A stretch of 64,000 nucleotides of DNA from Mytilus galloprovincialis (GCF_965363235.1 NC_134842.1:6475112-6539111); one strand, 5' to 3'. Shown: positions 46,751 through 57,498, counted from the stretch's first letter. The notes: a model not told the origin generated them from the letters alone. A program made the numbers and translations.

Positions 46751-46984
46751 AAAATTTTTATTATTTAGAACAATTTATGCTATTGCAAACAATAAATTTT
46801 ATTAAATGAATATAAAAGATTTACATGATAAAACTGAAGTCTTCACTAATTACAGAAAACAAAACCCGAATACATAAAGAACTCACCGTTTTGAATTTCT
46901 TTGGAGTTTGGTATTTGTGTGTTTTTTTCACTTTTGGATATAAACTCAAAGCATGAAATTACCAATATCTTTTCAAAGCTTTTC

Positions 46985-47022
46985 ATAAGAGGGACGAAAG
47001 ATACCAAAGGGACAGTCAAATG
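46985..47022 (-). repeat. Extreme 3' tip of family T
   Basis: Only about 38 bp of the family terminus (gagggacgaaagatacc, aaagggacagtcaaa) are present, so it is an extremely truncated insertion. Confidence 0.65.
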
Positions 47023-47239
47023 TTTTATAAAATGTAGTATTATGCAAAAAAAAAAATAAAGATTTTAATATGAAGATTTAACTCATCCCGTTCTACTAAC
47101 CAAACACATTTAATGATACAATCCAGTTTTCCTCAAACAATTAAATTGAACAATTTAAAGTATAATATTTCTTAAATGTCAACCTTTCCTCAAGGAGAAG
47201 GAATCATATTCATTACTTTCAAAATAACTTCTTAATTTA

Positions 47240-48012
47240 TCAACGGAGAAGTTCAGAAACGCTATTTATATCTTTGTCTTTTTTTAATTCCATCATCAGT
47301 CTTCTCCGCCTTTTTATTCCTATTTAATTGTTATTGAACTGTGTGTAATGCACTGTGTGCTACAAAGTTTTCGTACATTATTTACATTTGTCAGTTGTAT
47401 TTGGATTTGTCTTCTAAACACTGTTCACTGGTACATCTTATATATACATATAGTCTGAAACTATCCTGTCTATTTAATCGAAGAGATTGATTCAGATTTA
47501 CATACGCCCTGTTCTCTTCTGGGGTTTACTTTGTTCAGGTCACTGCATTTTAAGCAGAAATAACTGATCTGGATTCAAGTAAACATCTGTTGTTAACCGA
47601 ATCCCATCTAACGAAATAATTGAGTTTTCCCAATTAATTATGTTTCATAACGTTGTTCTGGTGATGCATTTTATTTTCACTTTTCATTCTTGTTGAACCA
47701 TTTTTTCAACTTTATCGTCTACGAGAGCCTCGCGGTTATTTACATCTATATTTTGGTTAATTACTGAATGCATGTTTACCTAACAGTTTTATGTATGCAA
47801 AAGAAAACAATATTGCAACTGAGAATAAGAACAAGGCTAGTTCCACACGTTGTATTAATATCATCTATTCCATTTATAAAAACTTCAAAATAAAAAAAAA
47901 TCTTATTGAAATGGACATTATACTTTCCTCCGTTCATCTCATCAACTTTTATGTCCAATATTCAGTCAAATTCAGTCTTGAAAAATAATGTTTTTTTTTG
48001 TTATTTATAAAG
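47240..48012. other. Gene-free, old diverged duplicate
   Basis: Weakly similar to 20,990-21,780 (for example cgcggttat and ttttggttaatt blocks near 47,735). No gene is supported. The paired open frames at 47,776-47,988 are chance. Confidence 0.45.
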
Positions 48013-48119
48013 AAAAAATAAATGATAGGTATCTGCCAAATATTTATGAATAAATTCCACAAGTTCCATATATGTATACAGTACAATTACTCGATATCGT
48101 TTCGATTTAATTTAACTAC

Positions 48120-48415
48120 AATCCCCTTCCCTTTCATGAATTTGACCTACCGAATTAGACTATTTACTGGATTTGTTATCACATAAGCAACACGACGGGT
48201 GCCACATGTGGAGCAGGATCTGCTTACCCTTCCGGAGCACCCGAGATCACCCCTAGTTTTTTGGTGGGGTTCATGTTGTTTATTTTTTAGTTTTCTATGT
48301 TGTGTTATGGGTAATATTGTTTGTCTGTTGTCTTTTTCATTTTTAGTCATGGCGTTGTCAGTTTGTTTTAGATTTATGAGTTTGACTGTCCCTTTGGTAT
48401 CTTTCATCCCTCTTT
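48120..48415 (+). repeat. Family T 3' UTR copy
   Basis: A well-preserved 3' UTR from gacctaccgaattagac through gccacatgtggagcagg to the terminus tttggtatctttcatcc. It is not present at the corresponding place in copy I (about 17,020-17,290), so it is a later insertion or was lost there. Confidence 0.7.
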
Positions 48416-48949
48416 TATATCTTGTTTTGGTTGGTTTTATTAATAATGAAAAGCATTTGCCACTGATCTTTTTTCAGCTGCAAATTTGCAGTTTTGTAGT
48501 TAAACATGAGAGCATAATTATTTTGGTGAATAGAATAAAACTTAACGACAGAATTCTAAAATTAAACGTGAGAAATAAGCACTTGACATACAATTTTCTG
48601 AGATAAAATAAAAAATGTGGGTCATCGTGATCGTATTCAATTTACAAACAAAATATATATATTTACTGTATATTTCTGTATAAAAGGAACTTTTCTTTAT
48701 AACCTTTACTCATACGGCAAATGTCAAAATATTCTTTTCAACTGTTAAGTATCGTCCTATTTGAAAATGTCTGTATTAAAAGGTTTAACAATTTGTTAAT
48801 GCTATTTCACAATCCACAAACACTGCGCAAAGAAATAAATATTTCAAAGAAATGTGAACAAATTATAATTGCTTTAGACCAAAAGTATTAACTATATTAC
48901 ATTCATCATACCAAAGTACATAGTGATCAAAATTTCATCTATATTACAT

Positions 48950-49535
48950 CTATAGGAGAGACAAAAGATATCAAAGGGACATTCAAACTCATAAATTGGA
49001 AATAAACTGACAACGCCATGGCTAAAAAACAAACAAGACAAACAGGAAAACAACCGTACACGAAACATAGAAAATTAAAAAGTGTACAACACAACAAAAC
49101 ACTTCGGGTGATCACAGATGACTTGTAAGGATAAGCAGATCCTTCTCTACATGTGGTACCCGTCGTGTTGCTCATATTAGTACAAACCTGGTGACAACTC
49201 TAATCCGGTAGGTCACATCCGTGGAAAATTGGACGGGATGGTAGTTACGACTACTGGAATCATCTATGAAAAGATATTTCATAACGTTCAACCAACTCGC
49301 GATGGCGTCCGTAAAAAAATATGAAGGTATGATTTCAACTTCACTATTAGGAACTATTGGTTAAATAGCTTTCGTGTGAGCAGCAACCCTTTATCAAGGA
49401 AATCGTGATAGGAAATGCATGGAATATCGTATCAACTTGAAGATATTTACTTTGTATGCAGGCGCTGTTTGAGTGTTGCTACATAGAAATGGAAAGTTTA
49501 CAATATGTGGGTCAAACACTAGTCTATGCACAAAA
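48950..49535 (-). mobile_element. Family T RT fragment, left half of head-to-head pair (copy II)
   Basis: Counterpart of 17,830-18,420. The head-to-head arrangement therefore existed before the duplication. Not coding. Confidence 0.65.
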
Positions 49536-49857
49536 GTAATGTTTGTATGCTTTTATATGGATTTCACCTTTCCAATTTTGAACTTTCCATTTCTTTGATG
49601 CATCATTCCAACAACGCCTGCATACGGAGTTATATCTCCAAGTTGATAGGATATTCCAGGCTTTTTTCCTATCATGACTTCCTTGACAGGGGGTGCTGCT
49701 CAAATGATACCATTAACCCAACATTTGAAGGAGTGAAGTGGAAATGATCCATTTCTAGATTTATTGGATGGCTTCACGAGTTTGTTGACCGTTATGGAAA
49801 TGAGGTTTCACAGATGACAATGGATCTGTCCCAATTTTCTTATTTCGTCCTTTTCCC

Positions 49858-50043
49858 AGGAATAGATTACCTTAGCCGTATTTGCACAACCTTTTTGAAT
49901 TTTGGGTCCTCAATGCTCTTCAACTTTGTATTTGTTTGGCTTAATTACTTTTTTTATCTGAGCGTCACTGATGAGTCTTATGTAGAAGAAACGCGCGTCT
50001 GGTGTATTAAATTACAATCCTTGTACCTTTGATAACTATTTCA
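49858..50043 (+). mobile_element. Solitary R2 hammerhead module with empty site in copy I
   Basis: About 186 bp from aggaatagattaccttagcc to gataactatttca, absent at 18,938-18,942, where cctttttccccgaatg runs through. It contains a hammerhead (49,962-50,005) and has no joining half, so the half-unit alone was inserted. Confidence 0.8.
49962..50005 (+). ncRNA. Type I hammerhead ribozyme, R2, near-canonical
   Basis: Stem I is GCGTCA/TGGTGT, the core is CTGATGA, then GAAA, with stem III closing at GUC. The stem II closing pair is changed (GTC with GAA), so activity may be reduced. Confidence 0.7.
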
Positions 50044-50232
50044 CCCGAATGTGACCTACCAAATTAAACCTATCACCAGGTATGTACAACATAAGCAACA
50101 CAACGAATGTGGGGCAGGGTATGTTTACCATTCCGCAGCACTTGAGTTCACCCCTAGTTTCTGGTGGAATTCGTGTTGCTCAGTCTTTAGTTTTCTATGT
50201 TGTGTATTTTGTGTACTGTTGTTTGTCGGTTT

Positions 50233-51591
50233 CAGGCCTGGGGCCATCACATTGCAATGTAATGCATTACATTACAATTACTTTGTGATTCTTCCATTAC
50301 AATTACAATTACAATTACATTTTTTCTCACATGTAATTCATTACATTACAATTACTTTGCCTATGTAATACATTACATTACACATTACTTTTTCAATATA
50401 AAAACTAAAAACATTTCAAAAATGATAAATATTACAGGGGTATATGTAGATATATATACAGTGTTAGTGACATAGACTTCAAATACTGGTTAATCAATAT
50501 GTCCATTGAACTTTATCATCATAAGAGGTTCAAAAGTGGTGTCATTAAGAGAACAGCGATCAGTTCTGTACACCTTTCTGGCAATACTAAAAAGCCTTTC
50601 TACAGCAGCTGATGTGTGTGAAATAGCTAACTACTTGATAGCTGTATTAGCCAAAGAAGAAAGGCACACTGAAATTGACTTCCATCATTCCAGTGCATTG
50701 ATTGAACTGTCTTCACATGGCTCAGACATGTACTGCACCATACCTGTGTCTATACTCTTTGATGGAGTAGTAGGAGGCATGAAACTGGAAAAGTCACTTT
50801 TAAGTCTCTTAGGTGGTGGTAAAATAATTAAATTATCATATAATTTTGTGTCTTACATTGATCACTTAATCATTAAGACATCATTAAGGTATTTCAAAGG
50901 ATAGTATAATAAATGTGTCATTAAAGGATTATCTTTTAAAATGCCCAAGGGCTCTGTGAGGACAAACATAAGTTGAGAAGATTTGATTGCAATAAAAACA
51001 TTTTGATATTAATTAGGTGAAATAACAACACAGACAGGACCCAAACCACAGTATGAATAAAAATGTTGTTTGACATATTCAATCTTTCACTGAAATACAT
51101 GTAAGGTGTGTATTGAATTATGAAAATTTCATTTTCATATTTTTTCCATTCATCTAAATAGTTTTGTTTGATAAATTTTTATAAAAATTTTCATTGAACA
51201 CCAAACCACCAAACACCAAAATATTCCTAATATCATTTTACCATTTTATGTTTATTACCTTAATGTGTGTTTTAAAGATTGATCTAATGTATTTAATAAA
51301 GTAATTAACTGTGACAAAAATTTTATTCCATACTTTCTTTTGTTTTTGTTAACATTTTATTTTTATTATACAATATTCTTCAATTTTATGTATTTTACCA
51401 ATTTGTAATGAAAAGTAATGTACTGTAATTGAGGCATTACATCAATTTTTAACTTAAGTAATCATTACATTACATGTAATTGTAATGCAGAAAATGTGCA
51501 TTACAAATTACTTTGCATTACATCCAAAAAATGTAATATTACAATGCATTACAATTACAAATTACCATTACCCCTGGTCTGGTCTGGCCTG
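50233..51591 (-). mobile_element. hAT DNA transposon, decayed, with 8-bp target duplication
   Basis: 1,359 bp. Both ends start caggcc when read inward, and both subterminal regions are rich in attac repeats in inverted orientation. The target duplication gtcggttt lies at 50,225-50,232 and 51,592-51,599, the 8-bp length expected for hAT. Copy I has a single gtcggttt at 19,129-19,136 with no insertion. Inside is the end of a transposase on the minus strand. Confidence 0.92.
50490..50700 (-). pseudogene. hAT transposase C-terminal dimerisation region, fragment
   Basis: The minus strand reads TSAAVERLFSIARKVYRTDR then CSLNDTTFEPLMMIKFN, the hAT family dimerisation signature (compare SERLFS-AGK and R-L-L). 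Stops interrupt it just upstream, and no DDE catalytic part is left in the element. The opposite-strand frame 50,506-50,904 is a shadow of this. Confidence 0.85.
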
Positions 51592-52360
51592 GTCGGTTTT
51601 TTTTTCTATTTTAGCCATGACGTAGTCAGACATTGTTTACATTTGAAAGTCTTAACTATACATTTTTTTAATGATCTAACATGGTTTATATTATGAAATA
51701 TCCCGACTTTTACGTATAAAATAAAATTGAGAAAGGAAATGGTGAATATGTCAAAGCGACAACCACCCGACCATAGAGCAAACAACAGCCGAAGGCAACC
51801 AATGGGTCTTCAATGTAGCGAGAATTCCCGCACCCGTAGGTGTCCTTCAGCTGGCCCCTAAAATATGCATAATAGTACAGTGATAATGGACGTCATACTA
51901 AACTCCGAATTATACACAAGAAACTAAAATTTAAAATCATACAAGACTAACAAAGGCCAGAGGCTCCTGACTTGGGACAGGCGCAAAATTGCGGCGGGGT
52001 TAAACATGTTTATGAGATCTCAACCCTCCCCCTATACCTCTAGCCAATGTAGAAAAGTAAAACAATAACAATACGCACATTAAAATTCAGTTCAAGAGAA
52101 GTCCGAGTCTGATGTCAAAAGATGTAACAAAAGAAAATAAATAAAATGACAATAATACATAAATAACAACAGACTACTAGCAGTTAACTGACATGCCAGC
52201 TCCAGACCTCAATTAAACTGATTGAAAGATTATGTCTTCATCATATGAATATCAGGTACAATCCCTCCCGTTAGGGGTTTAGTATCATACTATCATAAAA
52301 TATATGAGAAGAACATAACCCGTGTCATGCCAACAACTGTTTTTTTAGAAATAAATGTGT

Positions 52361-53668
52361 TTAGTTCCGATGCAAAGACCCTATCAGTGAATCAATGTTA
52401 AAGCCAAAATATGCAATCTTTAATGACCTGACAACAGTATCGTAACTATATCCCCTTTTAATAAGTCTATTTAAAGGTTTTGTTAGTTTCTGAGGAGAAT
52501 ACTGACATTTTTGTGCTTTATAAAGAATATTTCCATAAAATTTTGGATGTGAAATACCTGAACGTATAAGATGTCTGCATGTTGAGTTATATTTACGAAT
52601 TATTTCCTTATACCGGTGATAAAATTTAGTAAATGTTTTGACCAGTTTGTGATATCGAAAACCCTGGTGTAATAATTTTTCAGTAATACATAAATTTCTC
52701 TCGCTAAAATCTAATACATTGTTACATACACGAGCGAATCGTACAAGTTGAGATATATAAACACCATAAGATGGTGACAAGGGAACGTCACCATCTAAAA
52801 ATGGATAATTAACAATAGGAAATGAAAAATCATCTCTTTTATCATAAATTTTTGTATTAAGCTTCCCGTTTATGATATAGATATCAAGATCGAGGAAAGG
52901 GCAGTGGTCATTGTTATCATTAGCTTTATTTAAAGTAAGTTCTACAGGATAAATTTCTTTAGTACACATACTGAAGTCGTCATTATTTAGAGCCAATATA
53001 TCATCCAAATATCTAAAAGTATTGTTAAATTTTTGTATCAAATGTTGTTTTGATGGGTCTTTGCTAATTTTAGTCATAAATTGTAACTCATAACAATACA
53101 AAAACAGGTCCGCAATAAGTGGTGCACAGTTAGTCCCCATTGGAATTCCAATAACTTGACGATATACGGAATCTCCAAAGCGAACAAAAATGTTATCAAG
53201 TAAAAATTCAAGTGCATAAATAGTATCAAAGCATGTCCAATTGACATAGTTCTTTTGTTTATTGCTACTAAAAAATGATCTAAAAGAGTTTGAACATATG
53301 TACTCGCATTCCGACTTTTTAAATGCCCAGTTAATTAGGGATGTGAATTTTTTCTTAATAAGAATATGAGGCAAAGTGGTATATAGGGTAGAAAAATCAA
53401 AACTTTGAACAGATTCAAAATCACCAATATATGCATGCAATTTATCAAGTACTTCCAACGAGTTTTTGACACTCCAAAAGTAATTAATTCCACTATTTTC
53501 AAAGGCCTTATTTGAACAATTTATTATCAGGTTTTTTATTGTACCAAGTGTACTAGTAAGTAAAACAGACAATTTAGTAGTTGAACAATGGCTGGAAGAT
53601 GAAATAAATCTATATTTGTAAGGTTTTTTGTGCAGCTTCGGAAGCCAGTACATAGTTGGGACTTTCAT
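52361..53668 (-). CDS. Permuted Penelope-like element: reverse transcriptase
   Basis: 435 residues with the RT motifs in order: YWLPKLHKKPYKYRFISSS, SFDFSTLYTTLPH (first catalytic Asp), IPMGTNCAPLIADLFLYCYE, and TFRYLDDILAL (catalytic Asp pair as YLDD). A thumb follows (PFLDGDVPLSPSYGVYISQL, RFARVCNNVLDF, LLHQGFRYHKL). The PKLHK box and thumb are those of Penelope-like enzymes, unlike LINE or LTR RTs. The C-terminus RLIKRGYSYDTVV is found again at 24,313. The decayed family T copies in this window have a related thumb. The listed start is only the first Met after the preceding fragment. Confidence 0.85.
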   Translation of the reverse strand: MKVPTMYWLPKLHKKPYKYRFISSSSHCSTTKLSVLLTSTLGTIKNLIINCSNKAFENSGINYFWSVKNSLEVLDKLHAYIGDFESVQSFDFSTLYTTLPHILIKKKFTSLINWAFKKSECEYICSNSFRSFFSSNKQKNYVNWTCFDTIYALEFLLDNIFVRFGDSVYRQVIGIPMGTNCAPLIADLFLYCYELQFMTKISKDPSKQHLIQKFNNTFRYLDDILALNNDDFSMCTKEIYPVELTLNKANDNNDHCPFLDLDIYIINGKLNTKIYDKRDDFSFPIVNYPFLDGDVPLSPSYGVYISQLVRFARVCNNVLDFSERNLCITEKLLHQGFRYHKLVKTFTKFYHRYKEIIRKYNSTCRHLIRSGISHPKFYGNILYKAQKCQYSPQKLTKPLNRLIKRGYSYDTVVRSLKIAYFGFNIDSLIGSLHRN

Positions 53669-53803
53669 TGTGTTTGGTTCTGCTTGTAAAGAAGTAGCTA
53701 AAAGTTTATGTTTGTTACAGATGTCGTTTTCTGAAAATGAAGTCAGTTGGAATGTTGGTGAATTCGTGATTTCCTTTTGCAGAACCTCTATATAAAATTT
53801 ACG

Positions 53804-54990
53804 TCAAACAATAATGATATTATTAGCAGCTTTATCAGCCGGGACAAAAACAAATTCCTTGGCTAGTTCTGTTAGTTTATTTTTGATACGCGAAATAGGG
53901 TTTTTATAGTTTTTGTTGAGGGTAAAATGTTCTTTAAAATGTTGTATTCGAATATCAACTATCTTCATTACTGAATTAAAAAAAGAGTCCAAAGATTTTT
54001 TGTCAGCTTTTTCCCGTTTTACCCATTTCAAACAGTAGGCGCGGAGTGAGTCGTTGATGATATTACGACACTCATTCCAGTTAACAGTTGACGGGGGACG
54101 ATATTTAGGTCCTTTACTGAGGAATGATTTTAACTCTCGGTCGCGAACGATGTTAAGGTCTCCTGTTATAACATGGGAAATTGGTCCATAGGTGTATTCT
54201 GAATTACTGCAATTACACGACATAGGTGTATTTTCAGTGACATTTACATCTTTACACAATTGGCTATAATTAAACACATATTTTCGGGTAGATTTCTTGT
54301 AAATATAACAAATGAGAGGGAGTTCAGTATTATCAAAATATCCAGGAATTTTGTATTTAACGGAATGGTCGTTAAAAATACCGGCAATATTTACAAAATC
54401 AAAACCTTTATTGACATACTTTATTTTAATAAAATGTTTTTTATGATCTTCAGGGCGATCAATTTTTGGAAACAGTTTAGAATAACAATATGCCATTATA
54501 ATTTGGACAATTTCATACTTAGGACTGTAATATGAAATTGTGTTGCAATCCTCTAAAATTTTATTTAATTTATTTATAGGTAAAGAACAAAGCTTGGTTA
54601 ACAGATAATGTCTGCCGTTGTTTTTTGAAATGGAAATTAGGTCCGAAATATTTGTATGGTTGGTCCGAAATTTTCTTTGATTGCGATTTTTTCTGCGTCC
54701 ATGAGAACGATTTTTACGAACAGTTTTAGAAACTATATCCAAAATGTTAACATAATCGGTTCTTGATATATTCCCAATTCCCATGATATTATCATTAAGA
54801 CCGAGAGGGTAGACTGTCTGTAATTTTTTAATCCAATTTAATTCATTTATTTTTCGTGATCGTACAAACTTGGAATGAGATTCACCAGGCTGCTTATTTA
54901 CTACTTCTAAAGGTTGAACTGTTAAATATTTAATAGGATGACTGTGCTTCTTAAGATGTTGATAAATGATACTTTTGAATTTATTGGGTC
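53804..54990 (-). CDS. Permuted Penelope-like element: end of GIY-YIG nuclease plus linker
   Basis: The frame is open from the truncation point at 54,990, upstream of the Met at 54,784. Residues encoded at about 54,770-54,990 include HLKKHSHPIKYLTVQPLE and INELNWIKKLQTVYPLGLND, which match the C-terminal part of GIY-YIG nucleases of this clade; the catalytic GIY-YIG strands themselves are lost. The linker holds a CNCSN motif, ISHVITGDLNIV and KGPKYRPPSTVNW. It ends with FVFVPADKAANNIIIV, the start of the RT fingers. The family-specific linker supports assignment to the same element as the RT downstream. Confidence 0.75.
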
Positions 54991-55507
54991 TGAAGTCACA
55001 ATTCAGTTTTCAATTGTATAAAACTAACGTACGTTACCTTTGAAATCATATGATTTGTAACTTTATTTAACTTTATGTAACTTGTTTTTCAGTATGTTTT
55101 GCTACAATTTACTGTGTGACTGAAATTATTTATCTTGCCGAAATGCTGAGGAAAAAAATTACTAACTAGATTGTTGTTCTTTTTCACAGTACTTATACCT
55201 AAATTTGTAAAGCTTTATATGTGTTTCATCCACATCGATTTACATATATTCCTATAATCGAACATGCTTCCTGTTTTAAGTATTGGTTAACCAACACTGT
55301 AAAACTCTCAATGACAGTTTACTTTTTATTGGAAAGAATAAGGTACACTTCTTCATAAAGTGCACTATTACACATGTGTATCTTATTGATATATTAACCA
55401 CGTCTTCAAATCTTAAAATAGTGCAAACAAAATTTTTGGATATCGGATGACATATCTCCTTCGAACAGAAGTGTTCCGATTGTCTAAAATTTTCGACGAG
55501 TCTGTTT

Positions 55508-55675
55508 AATAAAATTAACCGTACCAATTTTCTTGCACCAGATGCGCATTTCGACAATATATGTCTCTTCAGTGATGCTCGTGGCCAAAATATTTGAAAT
55601 CCAAAGCTTATATAAAAGATGAAGAGCTATAATCCAAAAGGTCTAAAAAGTATAGCCAAATCCGTGAATGGAATC
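55508..55675 (-). mobile_element. Solitary R1 hammerhead module with empty site in copy I
   Basis: About 168 bp, absent at 19,871-19,873 of copy I (ctgtttaaaatatgaac). It corresponds to the second half of an R1 unit of the 8.7-10.1 kb array, without the gatgcctctgctggtgg half. An aata at both edges may be a short target duplication. Confidence 0.78.
55535..55578 (-). ncRNA. Type I hammerhead ribozyme, subfamily R1 (canonical)
   Basis: Minus strand: stem I GCATCA (55,578-55,573) with TGGTGC (55,540-55,535), core CTGAAGA (55,572-55,566), stem II GACA/TGTC, GAAA, and stem III with loop GCGC. The cut is predicted after AUC at 55,541. All core residues and stems match the 8,987-9,030 copy. Confidence 0.85.
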
Positions 55676-56009
55676 AGAATATGAGTTATGAAGGTTTCGA
55701 TTTTCCAATTGGCTTTACGACACTTGGTTTCTGGCAGGGTGGTTGTATTAAGCAAAACATTTGTCTTATATCATTTCATATTAAAACAGCGTGAACATTT
55801 ACACATAGTCTTGTATGTGAAAATTTCTATTCCATGATTGATTACATTATAATATTAAAGGTGTAATGCAATTTGTAAGTCTACTTTATTGTTTTGTTAC
55901 AATTAATTTTGTGGTTGTGCATTTAATCAATTTTCAAAACTACATGTGGTGGCTCGCTTTCAATTAAATATGACCAAAAATGGTTTCGTATGATCACTGA
56001 AACAGAGAT

Positions 56010-57310
56010 ATTAATATACTGTTAATCTTATGAGTTTTGTGATGATAAAACACATTTCTTTCATGACTTAACTGAGAAAAAAGGAGAAACTTAAGCTAAA
56101 AAATTATAATACCACAAATTGATTCGAGGTTAAATTCAATTTACTTTCCTAGTGACATAGTGTGGGTAGCATAATCGGTAATGCATAATAACAGTAAACA
56201 TGTTCCCTGTCTACACACTCAATTTAGCTCCTTTTGATTATTTGTTTGTCACTTTAATTTGTCCCTTCTTAATGGAATAAGGCGTTTCAAATATCAATCA
56301 TTACGGCTATAAAATTTCAGATATTGTAAGCATATTTTAACATGATAATCATTTTAATAACGTATATATTCTTTTCAATATATAAGGCATATTTTTTTTT
56401 CTCAAACAAACAAAAACTAAAGATATTTAACATATTCAAAACGGAAATTACAACATAATTTGCGATTAAAAATATCGAAACCAACAAAATGGTCTTACAA
56501 ACATCAAAATATTTAAATTTATTGTAGGTCATATTTGAAGGAGTGTATTTAACACTTTTAAATTCACAATTACAAACATTATTGTATACACTTACCTTTG
56601 TATTCATTATCATTTAGCATTGTCAACTAGAACAGTTTGTACAACAAACCTTTTTTTAAATTAAGGAAGGTACAATCAAATCCCAGTTGCACGTGTATCA
56701 AGTGACGAAAGGTAAACATATTCGTATAAATACCGTAAATGTAACGGTATAGAGTTGTTACTTTGCCGATTTATACGCATGTTTTATTTTTCAAACAAAA
56801 CGGAAATAAACGAAAGCAGATATAAAATCTGATGAGTCAAATTATATTTAGTTATATTAACGTATATTTATTCATTATATGCAAATGTGTAATTTTAAAA
56901 TTTATGGAACTGTACAAATCAACATATGAAGTTGTACTTTCAGCATTGCTGGTACAGGTGGGTACTGAGGTGACATTTTGAGGCAAAGTGGTTTTATGTT
57001 GGGTTTTTTAATTCTGTTTTCCCTAGTTGCTGATTTGTCTTGCGTCTGACGTACAAAATTTTAGTCCTGGCATTTATGATTGAGCTTATTATTATTTGCC
57101 ACACCTTTTTTTATGGCGTCTTATTAATATATAGTGGGTTTTTTTCTCAGTTGTGTTGTATGTTTGTGATGTATGTTTACACAGTGTTGGCTGCTGCATC
57201 CTTATCGTTGTCACATCAACCTATCATGTGTGTTTGGGTTGCTTCTCCAATTTCGGTAAATGACAGGTTTAGATAGTTATTAAACCACGTTTATTCCACA
57301 ATTGTCTTCA
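56010..57310. other. Sequence present only in copy II
   Basis: Copy I goes from gagatattctaatag (about 20,240) to agaagtaccaagtcg (about 20,278) almost directly. The 1.3 kb here is either inserted or was lost from copy I. No protein domain, terminal repeat or target duplication is seen. It contains an R2 tail fragment at 57,042-57,090. Confidence 0.5.
57042..57090 (+). repeat. R2 hammerhead module tail, starting near the cleavage site
   Basis: Homology to other R2 modules begins at gcgtctgacgtacaaaat, that is within stem III/cleavage triplet, and continues through tagtcctggcatttatgat. The upstream ribozyme half is absent. Confidence 0.6.
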
Positions 57311-57498
57311 GAGGTACCAATTCATGAATGTGGCAATTGTTTCATGTTGATTTATTATGTTTGATTTTGTCAGTTTTATTAACTACCCCTTTTTGAATTC
57401 ACCTTGGAGTTCGATACTTTCGTTCTATTTTTTCCTTCTGGTGGACGGTATATGACCCTATGTGAACTAAGAATCTTCAGCTTTGACATATTTGACGT

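Larger units (their letters stand above)
49540..50232 (+). mobile_element. Family T RT fragment, right half of head-to-head pair (copy II)
   Basis: Counterpart of 18,430-19,136, with SYHDFLDRG readable near 49,670. It lacks the 213-bp insertion of copy I but contains a hammerhead module at 49,858-50,043. Confidence 0.65.
51717..54990 (-). mobile_element. Permuted (N-terminal GIY-YIG) Penelope-like retroelement, N-truncated
   Basis: About 3.3 kb, absent from copy I, where cgacctgtacgtatgta joins tgaagtcacaattcag directly (about 19,256). Read on the minus strand, it begins inside the end of a GIY-YIG endonuclease, continues through a linker and reverse transcriptase, and ends with a long 3' UTR (51,717-52,360) shared with 24,291-25,040. 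Endonuclease before RT is the permuted order of the Naiad-type Penelope clade, which is known to be common in invertebrates. Apart from the 5' truncation there is about one internal break, so the copy is young. Confidence 0.8.
48013..57420 (+). repeat. Duplicated block, copy II (partner 16,916-20,370), enlarged by insertions
   Basis: Collinear with 16,916-20,370 but about 2.7 times longer because of insertions: a family T 3' end (48,120-48,415), a hammerhead module (49,858-50,043), an hAT element (50,233-51,591), a permuted Penelope element (51,717-54,990), a second hammerhead module (55,508-55,675) and about 1.3 kb of unknown sequence (56,010-57,310). Confidence 0.8.

Noticed and set aside
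48199-48606. Open frame of 135 residues, and similar frames at 40,547-40,845 and 50,051-50,368
   Set aside because: These are translations of the conserved 3' UTR of family T; the similarity reflects the repeat and not a protein.
50506-50904. Plus-strand open frame of 132 residues
   Set aside because: It overlaps the hAT transposase end on the other strand, which has a clear family signature; this frame is a shadow.
56825-56850. CTGATGA at about 56,830 as a further hammerhead
   Set aside because: No GAAA or pairing stems at the required spacing.
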